From Triplophysa rosa (Eukaryota; Chordata; Actinopteri; Cypriniformes; Nemacheilidae), in the NCBI RefSeq assembly GCF_024868665.1, contig NW_026634485.1, forward strand, positions 106,583 through 170,582: a stretch of DNA of 64,000 bases, read 5' to 3'. The translations under genes and the position numbers were made by a program. The first letter of the stretch is position 1, and each line of letters opens with the position of its first letter. Below, one piece after another: positions 1 to 14,477 of the stretch. The notes beneath the pieces are model-generated. The model was not told the DNA's origin and did not search any database. It saw nothing but the letters and a program-made list of their open reading frames with translations.

Positions 1-2147
1 CCGAGAGAACTAGGGAACTACAGGCCTATATCGAATCTACCTTTCATATCTAAAGTTCTGGAAAAAGTAGTTTCAACTCAATTATGCTCCTTCCTCCAAA
101 GGAATGACATCAATGAAGAATTCCAGTCTGGATTTACAGCATGTCACAGTACAGAGACTGCTTTGATCAGAGTTACAAATGATCTACTATTGGCGTCTGA
201 CCGAGGTTGTATCTCGTTATTGGTGCTCCTAGACCTTAGTGCTGCATTCGACACCATTGACCACAGCACACTCCTACATAGACTCGAAAATTATGTCGGC
301 ATTAAAGGAATAGCTTTGAAATGGTTTAAATCTTATTTATCTGACCGTTTTCAATTTGTAGCAATAAACAATGAGGTGTCACGCAAATCGCAAGTCCAGT
401 ACGGTGTACCACATGGCTCAGTCTTAGGGCCTCTGCTCTTCGCATTATACATGCTACCTCCAGGAGATATAATAAAGCGACACGGAGTTAGCTTTCACTG
501 TTATGCTGATGATACTCAACTTTATTTTCCTCGAAGCCTCATGAAACACAGCAGTTCCATCAAATAATGAAATGCATAGGCGATATAAAAAACTGGATGA
601 GTAACAACTTTTTATTACTGAACTCGGACAAAACGGAAGTGTTACTTATTGGACCGAAAACTGCTATAAGTAACAACCAAGAATACTGTTTAACTATTGA
701 CGGATGTTCCATAAAACCCTCGTTTTCTGAATCTGAATCTGTCATTTGAGAGCCACGTCGCCAACACCTGTAAAATTGCGTTTTTCCATTTTAAGAATAT
801 ATCTAAACTACGTCATATGCTGTCAATGTCAGATGCAGAGAAGTTAATTCATGCATTCATGACATCAAGACTAGACTACTGTAATGCACTGATAGGTGGC
901 TGCCCTGCAGGCTTATTACAAAAACTCCAACTGGTCCAAAACGCAGCAGCTCGAGTTCTTACACGTACAAAAAAGTATGAACATATTAGCCCGGTTCTGT
1001 CAACCTTGCACGGGTTACCTATAAAGCATCGCGTTAACTTAAAAATCTTGCTTATTATCTATAAAGTCCTACATGGTTTAGCTCCTCAGTACTTGAGTGA
1101 ACTCCTCTTGTATTACAGTCCTTCACGTGCATTACGCTCTCAGGCGTCCTGTCAGTGGGTAATACCTAGAATTTCAAAATCAAGTACAGGTGGTAGATCC
1201 CTTTCCTATCTATCACCTAAACGTTGGAACAATCTTCCCTGCACTGTCCGGGAGGCAGACACACTCTGTCAGTTTAAATCTAGACTAAAGTCATATCTTT
1301 TTAATCTTGCATACACTACACTTCCAAAATATAAAAGAGGGTTTAGGCTGCATTAGTTAGATCAACCGGAACCAAAAACACAACTGATGTACTTGTTGCA
1401 TCAAAGAGTGCAGAACAGTACTCTACTCTCAGCCAGTCTTGTCTCATTGTTCCAAGGTTACCACAGCGAGCAGGATGCAGTTCATGCCCAGACCTGATGG
1501 TAGAGCGGAGAATGGGAAGTGGCGACCTGACAAGAGCTGAGATGATAGAGCTGGATAAAGAAGGACGCGGTGACTTGACACGTCTTCACTACAAAATTTC
1601 AAATGCTATTAGATTATATTTATAATTTACCTTATTAGTAAATGTATTTATTTTTATTTGTTGTGCAAGTACTGTCGAGCTTGTGCAGAGGCAGCAGCTT
1701 TTGCCAGAGGGGAACTGGAATCCCCTGGTTGGGCCTGGGTACTCCCGAGTTTTTTTTTTTTTTAGTTTTGGGTTACTCGCCACCATTTGCATACTGTTTT
1801 GCACTATTTGCCTGGCCGGGGGGGGGCTGCTTTAGAAATTTTAAGTTTTACTTAATTAATATTGCATATAGGAATTTATAGTCTGTTTAATATTTGACCT
1901 GTATTTCTCTCTCCTTTATCTTAAACGTGTGCTCTCACTGTGCGTGTGTGCGTGTCTGTGTGTGTGTCTATGTCTATGTGGGTTCGTACGTGTGCATATT
2001 GTGTGTGTGGAGTGTTTTGTATGTGGGTATGTCTTGTTTTTACAGGTATAACTTTAATTGTTTTGCATATAGTCAATATGTCTCATGTACAGCTGCTTTG
2101 TAACAATGGAAATTTTAAAAAGCGCTACATAAATAAAGTTGAGTAAG
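1..2147 (+). mobile_element. L2-like LINE, 3' part (RT to 3' tail), broken
   Basis: Retrotransposon of the L2/CR1 group, entering from the left window edge. Positions 1-1356 read as reverse transcriptase and the C-terminal LINE region. Visible RT motifs are [13 protein letters not shown], a [12 protein letters not shown] block (H replaces the usual Q) and the catalytic YADDTQLY. The reading is broken near 560-567 and near 749, where the frame shifts, so no intact ORF2 remains. Positions 1357-2087 are 3' UTR with a poly-T run and a TG-rich tract. The 3' end (2088-2147) carries the aagcgctacataaataaa type tail that also ends the LINEs at 18192 and 41926. Positions 1-545 are almost identical to 53733-54240, which indicates recent spread of the family. 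Confidence 0.88.
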
Positions 2148-2153
2148 GAAAAC

Positions 2154-3500
2154 CTGGGCCCGTATGTATAAAACTTCTCAAAAATGCTCTTTAGAGTAGT
2201 CTTAAACTTTGACTTAAGTGTCAAAAAATTCTTAGTAAGAAGTAGGACTTTTTTAAGAGTAGGAGACTTCTATAAAGAAGCTAAAAGCAACTGTCAGTAA
2301 GGTTTAATACTGATTCTTAAGTTCTGACTTAAGTTTTGAAAATTAAGGACTACAATGACTCGAACACAAAATGGCCGCACTTGACCTCTGAATCAGCCAA
2401 TAGGCAGCCTGCAAGGGTCAAGTCAGAGCAGCATGGCACCATTTATTCATGACTGAATTAAGACATTACTTAATTCAGACATTACATTAAAAAATATATA
2501 CATTTAATTTATATATACAGCTGCAATCCATAACTTATTTGGGTGAAATAAACCAAAATTTAATTATTGGGCAAGTAGATAAAAATCAGTGTTGAAAACT
2601 GTCTGCTTACCTTCCCTTGATTTACAACAGTAAAGTGGTTGACGTGATCGTCATAGTGACAACAGCCAATCAAATTGTTCATTGCATGAACGCAATTGGC
2701 TAGCGCCTGCACTAGGTTATTTGCATAAGGCGATCTGATTGGCTGATGCCTGCGTTGGTGTTTGAAAAGTTGAGAAATGTTCAACTTCTCGCTGCGAGCA
2801 CCGCCAGTGAAGTGACGCTGACAGACCCACAATTCAGTTTGGCAATGCATGACATCACAAATTTAAAGGAAATGAGAAGCATTGACACTGATGCCCCGTG
2901 TGAATCCAGCGTTATAATAGTGATTGATATATTGATCTGTACGATTTTGTGGGAAATTTAACATCAGTTGACATCTACCCATAAGAAAATAAATACATAA
3001 AGTAACCTGCAATTTCATTTTTCAAACAGAAATGGTGACAGAGATGCAAAGGTTAAAAATTGCAGTTTCAAAATTTTATTTTGCACTATGTGCAAAAATA
3101 TTACAAATATGTATCCATCATGGCTTGGTTTCAAACTCTTTTAATTGAGTTTTAAAAGTTAATTTAAAGAATTAAGCTGCTGAATCACATCCTATTACAC
3201 TCACAACTGTGTATTATTATATTATTTCATTAACTCCTTGTCATCATATCATTCTAACACATTGTTTTTTGTTGTAAAGTCCATGCTATCTGCCTCTGTT
3301 CTGCCATCTTGTTACTCTTAACTAGGTTAGGAGACCTCTTCAGCTTTAGGAGCTGAGACCTAATCTTAACACTTAGGAAACTTTATGAATCACACTTATT
3401 CTTAAGTCTAGGAATAAGAGTAAAATGACGTCATTCTTAGAATTTTGACACACTTAAGAGTAAATTTTTACTCGAAGATGCTTTATACATACGGGCCCAG
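2154..3500. mobile_element. Non-autonomous DNA transposon with about 21-bp TIRs
   Basis: The ends are inverted repeats: ctgggcccgtatgtataaa at the left, and its complement at 3480-3500 with one mismatch over 21 bases. The sub-terminal arms are also related (runs of cttaag/ttaagagta). The interior has no transposase reading. It holds a compact block with CCAAT-like sequences (2668-2745). The element sits only a few bases after the LINE tail. A diverged relative starts at 25985. I cannot assign a superfamily: no clear target duplication is visible. Confidence 0.72.
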
Positions 3501-3909
3501 AAGTGCTGCAAAAATTACAATTGCTGCCAATGTTGCAGTGTCTTACATTTTGCAAGGGTTGAGTTTCTGTATTTCCTATATCTCCATGAAAGCACTCAAA
3601 TATCAATGAACAAACTTATTTTTATTTGTGTCAAATACCACTAAAACACGACGGCATTGGCATAGATGTTACCAGTGTATTGGGTGAAAAGCACAATATA
3701 TATTAAATATGCTATAATAGCAATGTTCCTTTTGTTTATTACGTAACTTACTGTATCTCACGTACGGTTTACTGGAGCATGTATAGTGAAAACAGGCAGA
3801 GCAGTTCCAAATGCTTTTAGAAATAAATTTAAGATGGGAAACTGCTGTGTGTTTGAAATGGGTTGCAAGATGTGAAATAGAAGAAATTTTAATTGTAATG
3901 ATTACTCAC
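3501..3909. other. Intronic DNA, no recognised feature
   Basis: AT-rich sequence between the TIR transposon and the slc1a2 exon donor. Under the slc1a2 model this is the start of intron 2. I see no exon or repeat in it. Confidence 0.5.
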
Positions 3910-4049
3910 CCAAAACAGTCAATGTGAGCAGCAGGTTCTTGCGCATCTTCTGGCATATTGTGCCAAATTTGGAACGTGGCCTGGTCTCTATGGGCTCCAA
4001 GTGGCTTTCGTGAACTCTTACTTCCACGTGCTTCGGCATGCTGTCAGAA
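3910..4049 (-). CDS. slc1a2: slc1a2 (EAAT2/GLT-1 glutamate transporter), exon 2 with start codon
   Basis: Sodium-coupled excitatory amino acid transporter of the plasma membrane, which clears synaptic glutamate. On the minus strand a pyrimidine-rich acceptor ending ctctgcag precedes the exon and a consensus donor, gtgagt at 3909-3904, follows it. Translation starts at ATG 4039-4037: MPKHVEVRVHESHLEPIE, then a basic cytoplasmic stretch, then KNLLLTLTVLG, the start of transmembrane helix 1. The MPK-x-VEVR start and the KNLLLTLTV helix are hallmarks of SLC1A2 among EAATs. The exon ends in phase 1 after 43 codons. Later exons lie beyond the left edge. Whether this is the a or b teleost paralogue cannot be decided here. 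An in-frame stop lies upstream if it is spliced to the candidate exon 1 at 32548, so this ATG would be the first. Confidence 0.9.
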
Positions 4050-4467
4050 CTGCAGAGAAAAATAGAATTACAGTAAATAAAAAGGAAACTCGCTAATAAC
4101 ATACATGGTAAAGGGCTGGATTTGTTTTTACACATACACACAAGTAAATAACACAACATGATATGCTTAAAACAAATAAATAAAGGATTGAACATTTCTC
4201 AGTGAAAGGATATTAAAGAAATGAAAATCATGAATGTCATATAATCTTTGGATGTTAATTTTAATCAGACCTGAACATTGCAGCTTTGCATTATCTTAAA
4301 CTAGAGGGTGTGTAATAAAGTATTTGTATTTTATCTGAGAATATATTTTCAATAAAAATGTGCTAATATAATCTAACTGTCACAGTTGTATTTTGTTCTG
4401 TTTTGGTTTATTTCTATGTTCCCGTTTGCCTGTGTTCTTTCATTAGTTTCTATGGCTGTAAATTATT

Positions 4468-4625
4468 TACATTTATATTTCATTTAGGCATTTAGCAGAC
4501 GCTTTTATCCAAAGCGACTTACAAGAGGCGAGGAAACAACGAAGTGTTAAATCGTTGAGGTAACAATAGAAGAAGAAGTGCAATAACGAGTTACCAGGTT
4601 ACACAAAGTAAGACAATACCTGTTG
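4468..4625. repeat. SINE/LINE-tail repeat (ggcatttagcagacgc family)
   Basis: Contains the widespread fish 3' tail motif gcagacgcttttatccaaag followed by cgacttaca. The same tail occurs at 16540, 21950 (complement) and 33701. The remaining part (agaggcgagg...cacaaagtaag) lacks a tRNA-like head. Confidence 0.6.
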
Positions 4626-4886
4626 GGAGAGAAAAAAGGGTTAGATTTTTTTAGCAAAAGTTAGCATGTTCGTGTCGACCGTTGCTGAACTGTATCAATT
4701 TTCAAAAATAATCATATTGTTTTGTTTTAGGTCTAAAAATAGCAGTTGTAGAGCCGTAACTGTAGAGCTAAATACGTTCAGGTTCATTAGCACCCCTCTT
4801 TTAGCCACTGTGGTGTTGATTTTGGTTTACTATGTGTGATCCTATGTAATTATACATGCCTTTAATTGGATGCATGCGAGTTTGTT

Positions 4887-5110
4887 TAGATAGATTTAGA
4901 TTCAATTTATTGTCATTGCACATGTACGAAGGTACAAGGCAACGAAATGTGACCTCTGCATTTAACCCATCCAGAGAGTAGTGGACACACGTACCCCCGG
5001 AGCAGTGGGCAGCTATCACTGCAGCGCCCGGGGAGCAAGTAGGGGTAAGGTGCCTTGCTCAAGGGCACCTCAGTTGTTACCCGCCGGCCCTGGGAATCGA
5101 ACCGGCAGTA
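4887..5110. repeat. Interspersed repeat, family shared with 14478-14712
   Basis: Shares long blocks with 14478-14712: gaaatgtgacctctgcattt, gtgggcagctatcactgcag, aaggtgccttgctcaagggc and cgttacccgccggccctg-like sequence. It ends in a gaatcgaaccggc segment resembling a tRNA T-arm. It is probably the 3' end of a LINE or SINE. The first 30 bases (attcaatttattgtcattg) are absent from the other copy. Confidence 0.65.
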
Positions 5111-7329
5111 TCTGCCTAACAGATAGGTTAGAAGCATTGCCACATGTCTCTGTTTTAATGAACAGAATGACGGTTTCCCAGCGGATAGAATATCCTCATG
5201 CTTCAAGAAACACAGATGGAGATTTTGAGGGTTTGTCATTTTACATCCAAATGAAAATCTGTCATCTAGGCCACATCAAATTTCTTAAATTTATTCAGAA
5301 GGACTGTGGTCAAAAGGTTATTTAATAATCAACAAAGGCAATCAGGAACAGAACTACACATAAAACATAAACAATAGCTGACAAAGAACTGAGAATATAA
5401 CAGGGTTTAAATACACAGGCCAAATAAAGGGAACTAATGAGCTAATGGAACACAGGTGAAACTGATGAACTAATGAACATAAACTAGGTTAAAGGACACA
5501 GAACACTATGAACACCGATAGAACTGTTACGCTATACTGTTGTTAAGTTATTGATCTATTTTTCTAATATTGCTAAGAGTTTATATAACAGTTCAAGTAA
5601 GGTGACACTGGTGACCTAATAGTTATCATACATTTTCAACATGCCTATACATTTATCAGTGTGGATTTGGCAAGTGTCTTTGTTCTTGATGGGCTTGAGC
5701 CCTTCAAAATATCTGGACATTGCCCTTGTGAATATGACCTAACATATCTAACAAAAGTCAAGTCAATCACTGATTGGCTACCTCTGACACCCGACAAATA
5801 ACTTCAAAGAGCCAACTTTTACCAGTATTTAATTAGCTTCTGAAGCACTATGCTCACACCCTGCTCAATGGTAAACTAAAGAATTTCAAGTCTGCAGTAT
5901 AAGAATGAAGACACTGGCGATCACTTACCCTAAAAATCTAGAATATATAAAGAAAGCTATGAGGTTGAATCCCAGAAAAGCCCTTTTCTTCACACAGTTT
6001 AACATATCATCCGGGCAGTAAGAACAGCAAAGCTTTAAGGGATGACCCCTTAAACACTACACTTGACCCATAACCACTCTACTACTATCAGGTGTTCTTG
6101 TTCATTAAACATTAGGATCCATCTAACAAGCTCAACAAGATGAGATTCCTCCATCACTGTGTTAAAGAGAGCTCAGACAAAAATATAATTTTAAAATACT
6201 ATTTTTGGGTTATCTATGTTATGCAATACAATGAAATTGAAGTTTAAAATACCGTAATACTCCAAAATGTGTATTTGTTCATTATAGGATATCTAATGTA
6301 ATTAAATTAAAGTTTGCCAATTGTACAACGCATATCTTTCATATTACTATTATCTTTGTAGGAATGTGCTCAGGTTGGCTCAGACAGCAAGAATAGAGAT
6401 TTCAATATGAACAAACACCGACATTGTTTCAATAACATAATTTGAGCTATCCAAACTCATTTTACGGCATAGTTCTATATGAACTATTTTTAATATGATA
6501 CTAAAGTGAAACTTCATTTAGAAGTCAAGTAAGTCTCTAAAGACATAACAGCTAAGCAAAAAAATCCTTTTGGATAATTAAGGCAAATGTCATCATCTTT
6601 TCAACACAGCATCAATCAGCAGGGTCAGATGCATCACCCTTAGTCACCATTAACTTGAACTAAACTCAATACAAGCCACATTGGCCTCCAATGCTGTAGT
6701 ACTTGATTTGTAATTGATTTTTAAATCGATTCACTTCACGTATGCAGGAAATATCCTACTTTTGTCATTCCTTACTTATTTATACAATTTAAAAGTCAAT
6801 AAAATGGGACTTTGCTTAAAGATACTTTGAAATATATTTATTTTCTCTGAACCCAAATGAAAGATTTAAAAGCAGAATAGGTGATCCTGTCCAGAAAAAT
6901 ATTTTGTCATGCTGGTTGGAAATCTATTTACACCCTGATAGCAATAAAGTGGTCCAATTGTATTTTTATAATTATGTATTGTCTGTGATAGATACAGGCG
7001 TAGGACCAAAAAAAGTTTTCCTAATCATTACTTTCAGTCCATATGCAATGATTGGTCGTGTGTACATATTCAGTCAACGTATTTTGCATCCCACTGTGCA
7101 ACCTGTTCATGCAGACACCATCAGTGCGGTCACATATGCTGTGCAGACACAGCAGGAGAATGGCAGGTAAACAGCTGGAAGCTAACTTCCCCTTGTTAAG
7201 TGTATGCTAGTTTGTAAGTGGCACTTGCAAAGGACGAACAAAAAGAAAGACCATCTTAAAAATTGTGACGACTAAAAACGGCTAATCAGCAAAGAGGTGA
7301 ACACAGAATTCCATTCGCGAATGCATTCC
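5111..7329. other. Long AT-rich stretch with no recognised gene
   Basis: Only short unconvincing reading frames. I see no splice-bounded exon, no TIR pair and no RNA gene. Within the slc1a2 model this is intron 1. Confidence 0.5.
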
Positions 7330-8241
7330 GGTCCATGTCAGTCGGTTCACGGCCGCTTTTCGTGGGTTTCCTGCTCGATCTGTTCGCAATTGTGTTTGAG
7401 GTTTCAGAGGAGATGGGTGTAAAAAAAAGGGAAAATCCTGGCCAAAACGAGAGTGTTGATGGGTATGATTATAATCTTTGTTGCTTTTCCATGCTGGGAG
7501 CAGCTACGGGTGTCTGGCCATGTGGTCCGGTTAAAGAAGAAGAGGCAGCGGAGGGGGGCACGGAGCTCTCCAGTCCGGTCCAGCAGCCGGCATCCAGTCC
7601 GGTCCAGCAGTCGGCGTCCGATCCGACTGAAGTCCAGTCCAGTATCCGGTCCGGCCCAGCAGACGAAGCCCAGTCTTGCCCAGAAGTCGGCGACCAGTCT
7701 GGTCCGACCGACGTCCAGTCCAGTGTCCAGTGTCCGGTCTGGCCCAGCAGACGGAGCCCAGTCTTGTCCAGCCGTCGCTCCAGCCGGCAATTCAGGAGGC
7801 AGTCCAGCCGGTGCTACAGCCGGTCTATCAGCCGGCACTCCAGCCGGTGCTTCAGCTGGCAGTCCAGCCGGTCTATCAGCTGGTATTCCAGTCGGTGATG
7901 CAGTCGAATTCTCAGCAGGCCCCCACTGGGACACATAACTCCCTCACCCTTGTCCCCAAGGACTCCCCTTATTGGCCATACGCCGCACTCTCGAGCGCCC
8001 CCATCCAGGACTAGAACTGTTCCCCCCATTCCCAAACCCATTGGACTCCCTCCCATACTCTGGTGTGACCCCACCCCCTCCCTGTTTTTTTATTATCCCA
8101 CCCTGACCTTTCTGTAATGGTTTTTGTCTGCCCTTGATCTTGTTCACCATGTGTTGTTGGTTCTTGTCACTGTCTCAGTCTGTCTCGTCTTGTTTGTCAC
8201 CTTGAGGAGCGCCAGGTTGTCGCTCCTTAAGGGGGGGTTTC
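7330..8241 (+). mobile_element. 3' internal end of a Gypsy-like LTR element with GC-rich minisatellite
   Basis: A GC-rich block (about 7560-7915) is built from degenerate units around cagtccggtccagcagccgg, later gtctatcagccggcactcca. It is preceded by tggtccggttaaagaagaagagg, which resembles the start of the 47.7-kb copy. It ends in a purine-rich tract (ttaaggggggg at 8228-8237) immediately before the LTR: a polypurine tract in the expected place. Open frames exist on both strands through the minisatellite, but they are by-products of GC-rich repeats and I do not call a protein. Confidence 0.65.
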
Positions 8242-8688
8242 TGTCATGACAGAGCCTTATGTTTTGTGTGGACAGAGGCATGTTATTGTTGGTTCTGACA
8301 TAATCTTTGGTCTCATCTTTGGCCCCGCCCCTCTCGTTTCCTCATTTAGCTTTGAATTAGTGTTTCATTCCCAACACCTGTCCCTCGTTAATTATCCTTT
8401 GTTAGTTCCCCTATTTAATGCCCTTGTGTCTGCTGTCTTGTGCTCGTTCGTTTTGCTATGTTACTATGTCGCCTTGTCTCTGTTTGCTGTGATCTGTCAA
8501 GTTTGTGGACTTATTATTTATATTATTCTTGGACCGTGTTTATCTTGCCCCCTCATGGGAAGTTTTTGTTTGAATTCTTGTTTTGTTATAGTTTTCCCCA
8601 TTGTGTGTGTTTTGTTTTATTATTAAAGTTCTGTGGGTTCTTTTGCATCGCTGCCTGCACTTGGGTTCTTTCCCCGAAACCCCTGACA
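8242..8688 (+). mobile_element. LTR of Gypsy-like element
   Basis: Starts TGTCATGACAGAG directly after the polypurine tract and ends ccccTGACA, so the termini are TG...CA. It has a TATA-like tatttaat near 8410 and a polyadenylation-type ttattaaag near 8620, followed by the ctgcctgcacttgggttct segment that is also seen (inverted) at 47294 and, diverged, at 39300. No matching 5' LTR lies in the window, so only the 3' end of the element is present. Confidence 0.75.
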
Positions 8689-9393
8689 ACGGGAGTCAAG
8701 GGTTTCAAAGATGATTCCATGGTAACTTCTGGACATGTTATGATTGTTGTTTAGTTTGTGGACCTTTATGAATTAGCTCAACGACATCGTTACCCAGCGT
8801 CTAACGAAAACTATGCTGCATCTAATACCGGTTTAAAGCTGATGTTTACGTTAGCTGTTTTCGCTATTGTAGTAACGTTATTTAATTTGTACTGTAACGT
8901 GTTCTCACTGGTGAATGAGACATGATTTTATTAGAATTGATCCAAAAGCTTCTGGTTTGTGCGCGTTCATTTGTTTTGGAGGAGGTGTGGTTTTTGGACG
9001 GCGTGGAGAGTTGGATGATGATTTCAGTGCTAGCAGGCTAAAGTTAGCATCTCCCCATTCTGCCTTTAAAATCCTGTAGCCTGGAAACTCATAATACACA
9101 TATTTTGCAAAAGAGTGAAGATGGCATTTATAGGCGAGAGGCACATTTTTATTATGAATTTCAGTAGCATACCGACCCATTTTCCCAAAGACCCAACATG
9201 GTCACAGTTATAACATAAACAGACTGTATAGCTTTTTTGCATTTCCCAAATGTTTAACCCTCTTTTCACCCTGTTCCAATGTTCGTAGTCAGGCAAATCA
9301 TGTTTATGAAAATGTGATGTATGTTCATTTTTCATTGTGTCCCACTGTGGACAATGCATAGTTCAACTATGTTGCACATACAATACAGACACT
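8689..9393. other. No recognised feature
   Basis: Sequence between the Gypsy-like LTR and the hAT at 9402. Minus-strand open frames of 91-97 codons exist (8905-9359) but show no family motif or splice context. Confidence 0.45.
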
Positions 9394-9401
9394 ATACTGA
9401 G

Positions 9402-10690
9402 TAGGGGTGGGGTGTAAAGAAACACCAATGCCACAGTTCGGTTCACACAACGGTCTTGGACCCATGGTTCGGTTCGGTTCGATGTGAGGGCAGGGTTCAT
9501 GCCATGGCACAAGCAATGCTACAGAACACTAGAATCGTTTTAACTTAATAACAACAACAACAATTTAACTCGTTTACTTGAACTTTATTTACTTTAGTTT
9601 TATATACAGAGCAGTAAGCCTCAGTAAACAAAAATGAAATAAATAACACTAATGTAAACTTAAACTTGTCAGAAGCATTTAAATAAAATAAACATTTATA
9701 AATGCAGTCTGCAGAGGGTTTGCAATTTCAATTTGTTGTGGAGATGCCATCCTGCCAACAATTCTTAACCACCAAGTGTGATCGATCACTCCCAAGTCAT
9801 GTGACACGCACTAAAAATGCAGCTCTTATTACTTGTTAAAAGTGTACTATCTTAATCAATGTCAAAGAAGAAAATAATTTAAGAGGTAAAGTGACTGGAT
9901 GCGCGGCCAATGTAGTACAATAATGCAGATTCCCTTCACATTTTTAAACACATTAATAATAATAAAGATCTTCAAGAAACTTATTTTATTTTACGTGCTG
10001 TTTCTCGTCCATGTAGTTTGTGAAAAAGCCATTGTGCTTCATCTCATCCTTTGAAGGATCACGCAATGCAGGACATTCAGTGATTGACAGCATGACGCAA
10101 TCATTTCCCCTCAGACACATGCATTATAAACATAACATGATGTCTAACTTTAATATGATTTGTTTCTCTGACTGAAGGTTATGGTGAGAGATGAGGAGTG
10201 CACAAGCATAAAACATGCTGTGTATCTGTGGTAATGACAAACAATATGATTTTAGGATCATTTCATTCTTTAATTTAAGACAGACTCCTATTATAAATCA
10301 AATCACCAGCTTTTGTGGTTTGGAGAAAAAAGTCCTGACAGCAGCGTATTTTTGGAAAGTCGCGTGACTGTTTAAAACACAGATTAGACGCTTTTAAGGA
10401 AAATTAGTTACTGAATTTGTTATTTGTTGTTTATGTCAATCTATGTGCATTCTGGCCATTAACAATGCACTGTCATCACATTACTGAGCGTGATCAACAA
10501 TTTCTGCACTGCTGCTTCAGCTTGCGAAGTGATATGCTCAAACCTGCGGCAGGAAAAGCGTGCTCGTCACTCGCAGCTAACGCATGTGATGGATGGGGGC
10601 GGGGGTTCGTGGTACACCATGGGAGTTCCGCGGTTCGTATCGAGGGAGGTGTATCGCGGATCGTTCGGTTCGAATATCGTTACACCCCTA
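9402..10690. mobile_element. Non-autonomous hAT-type DNA transposon
   Basis: Terminal inverted repeats taggggtg / cacccta-type ends (8 of 8 when complemented: taggggtg...cacccct a), with sub-terminal ggttcggttcg motifs at the left and gttcggttcg at the right. It is flanked by 8-bp near-identical target duplications, atactgag (9394-9401) and atacagag (10691-10698). An 8-bp duplication is the hAT signature. No transposase is encoded. Confidence 0.75.
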
Positions 10691-10698
10691 ATACAGAG

Positions 10699-12719
<2,021 letters not shown>

Positions 12720-12965
12720 CGGGTCCCCTTACATGGAATTTACTATTTTGTTTCTACAGTAGCCCTAACCTGACAAACTGCTTTACAGAGTGCGTTTTGT
12801 AAATACGTTATCTCCTTCGTCAAAGAAGCAAAAATCTGACGACATCTTTGTCCTGTGTCAGCCACCACAGTGCTTGGAAAAGGAGAGGGGGTGGGTCGAG
12901 TGGGCCGTTGGTTGCAATTAACAACCTCACCACTAGATGCCACTAAATTTCATACACTGGACCTT
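12720..12965. repeat. Dispersed repeat resembling an abundant fish element
   Basis: Runs from cccttacatgg to acactggaccttt and includes cctgacaaactgctttacag and cacaacctcaccactagatgcc-type sequence. I recall this as a common cyprinid repeat, but no second copy lies in the window. The minus open frame across it (12743-12943) is therefore not called. Confidence 0.4.
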
Positions 12966-13180
12966 TAAGGTAACCGCAGTGCCCCACAAACACACACAAA
13001 AAAATTCAAATTCGGGTAACTTATACATATAAAGAATGTATCTTGCTTGGTCTTACTGGGACTTTCCATATGCATAATGGTTTTTATACTGAGCAAATTA
13101 AACTTTCTGTTTCTTAACCCTCTAACCAAAGATAAGTAGATAAACACTGTTTTGTATGTTTTCTGAACTATTTTGTTCGA

Positions 13181-13485
13181 TAAGGTGACCAGACGTCATT
13201 GAATTTTGTGTTAATGCATGCAATACTGTTTATTTATCAATAGAGTTTTGGTAAACTTTATTAAAACCAGTTATGGTCAGTTTAATCTGCAAACAATATA
13301 ATACTACTGTAGTTAATTGCAATAGTACAAAAACTTAATTATAAGTGCAACAATAATAGACATTCAAAAATGGTTAGTTTCAGTTTTTTAATTAAGCTAA
13401 TTATAACAATAGAAATTTCAGATACATTTTGACCATTTACCTAGGAAATGTCCCCGGTTTTCATTTAAAAAATCTGGTCACCTTA
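13181..13485. mobile_element. MITE with 12-bp perfect TIRs
   Basis: taaggtgaccag at 13181-13192 is matched by its exact complement at 13474-13485. The element is 305 bp, AT-rich and non-coding. The flanking octamers match only weakly (4 of 8), so the superfamily is uncertain. Confidence 0.6.
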
Positions 13486-14477
13486 GTCTATGAGGAGACA
13501 TGACATGTCCCTGTAAACCATGTCTATGTTGTAATACACATGCAATTAAACAAATTTGTGAATTCATAAACCACATATGCCATGCACATATACAGGCTCT
13601 GTCCAGGACTCAGGGCAACAATAAAGAAATGTCTAGACAGAGGTCGGATGTTTGCTGGAGGATACACAGACAAGGGCACACATGCTCCCGCCAGGTAAAA
13701 ACAACAAAGGACAATAAAGTATTTGTGCTTTAGAGGCTGATTCATAGTAATGCACACAATGCCGTCTAATAGAGGGTCCGTGCCAAGCTGGAGGCTTTAG
13801 TCAAATGTCCTTTATCCTGTAAAGAATTCAGGACATTATGTTGACTGCGTTTTACAGTAAATGTAATACAGGTTGCATCTTAAATAAGTTTCATGTGTTC
13901 AGAAGCTTCTTTGAAGTATCAAAGTAATTAAATCAAAGGTAAGATTTTCTTTTTAATGAATGGCTAGTCAAATTACCAACATTATACTGCAAATATTTAA
14001 GGGATGGAAATGACATCAGTATTTGATATCTGAATAAGCGAGAACTTCAAAAGTACAGACAATGAGAGTTCTGGGGGCAGTGTGAGGTAAATGCAAACAA
14101 ATGACAGACCCATGTGCTCTATCTGTGTGCATGGACACTTTAATGATGAACAGGTGATAAGGGTGTTGTGCATTTGCATGGATTTCAGATCTGTAATGAG
14201 TGCACAGATCATTGCAGCTCAATGGATACACTCGCACGCACACAGAAAGATCCCTTAATTCCTCACCAACTCCAGCTTGATTTATTCTCTTTCTCGTATC
14301 TGCCAAGCGTATCAAATCTAGTGTTGCTCTCGTAACTTCTTATTTTCACTTCTTTGAACTCTTTTGGTGCTTTGGGGGTAAATGCACCTCAGAAAAAGCA
14401 GAGGACGATTACGTCCTTCTTTCAAACACACACTGTAAGTGAAAGTGACCTATTTTTCAGTTATGGTGACCCATACC
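13486..14477. other. No recognised feature
   Basis: Short overlapping frames on both strands only. Nothing with domain or splice support. Confidence 0.45.

Noticed and set aside
7335..8150. Several long overlapping proline/serine-rich frames
   Set aside because: Same explanation: GC-rich minisatellite ahead of an LTR.
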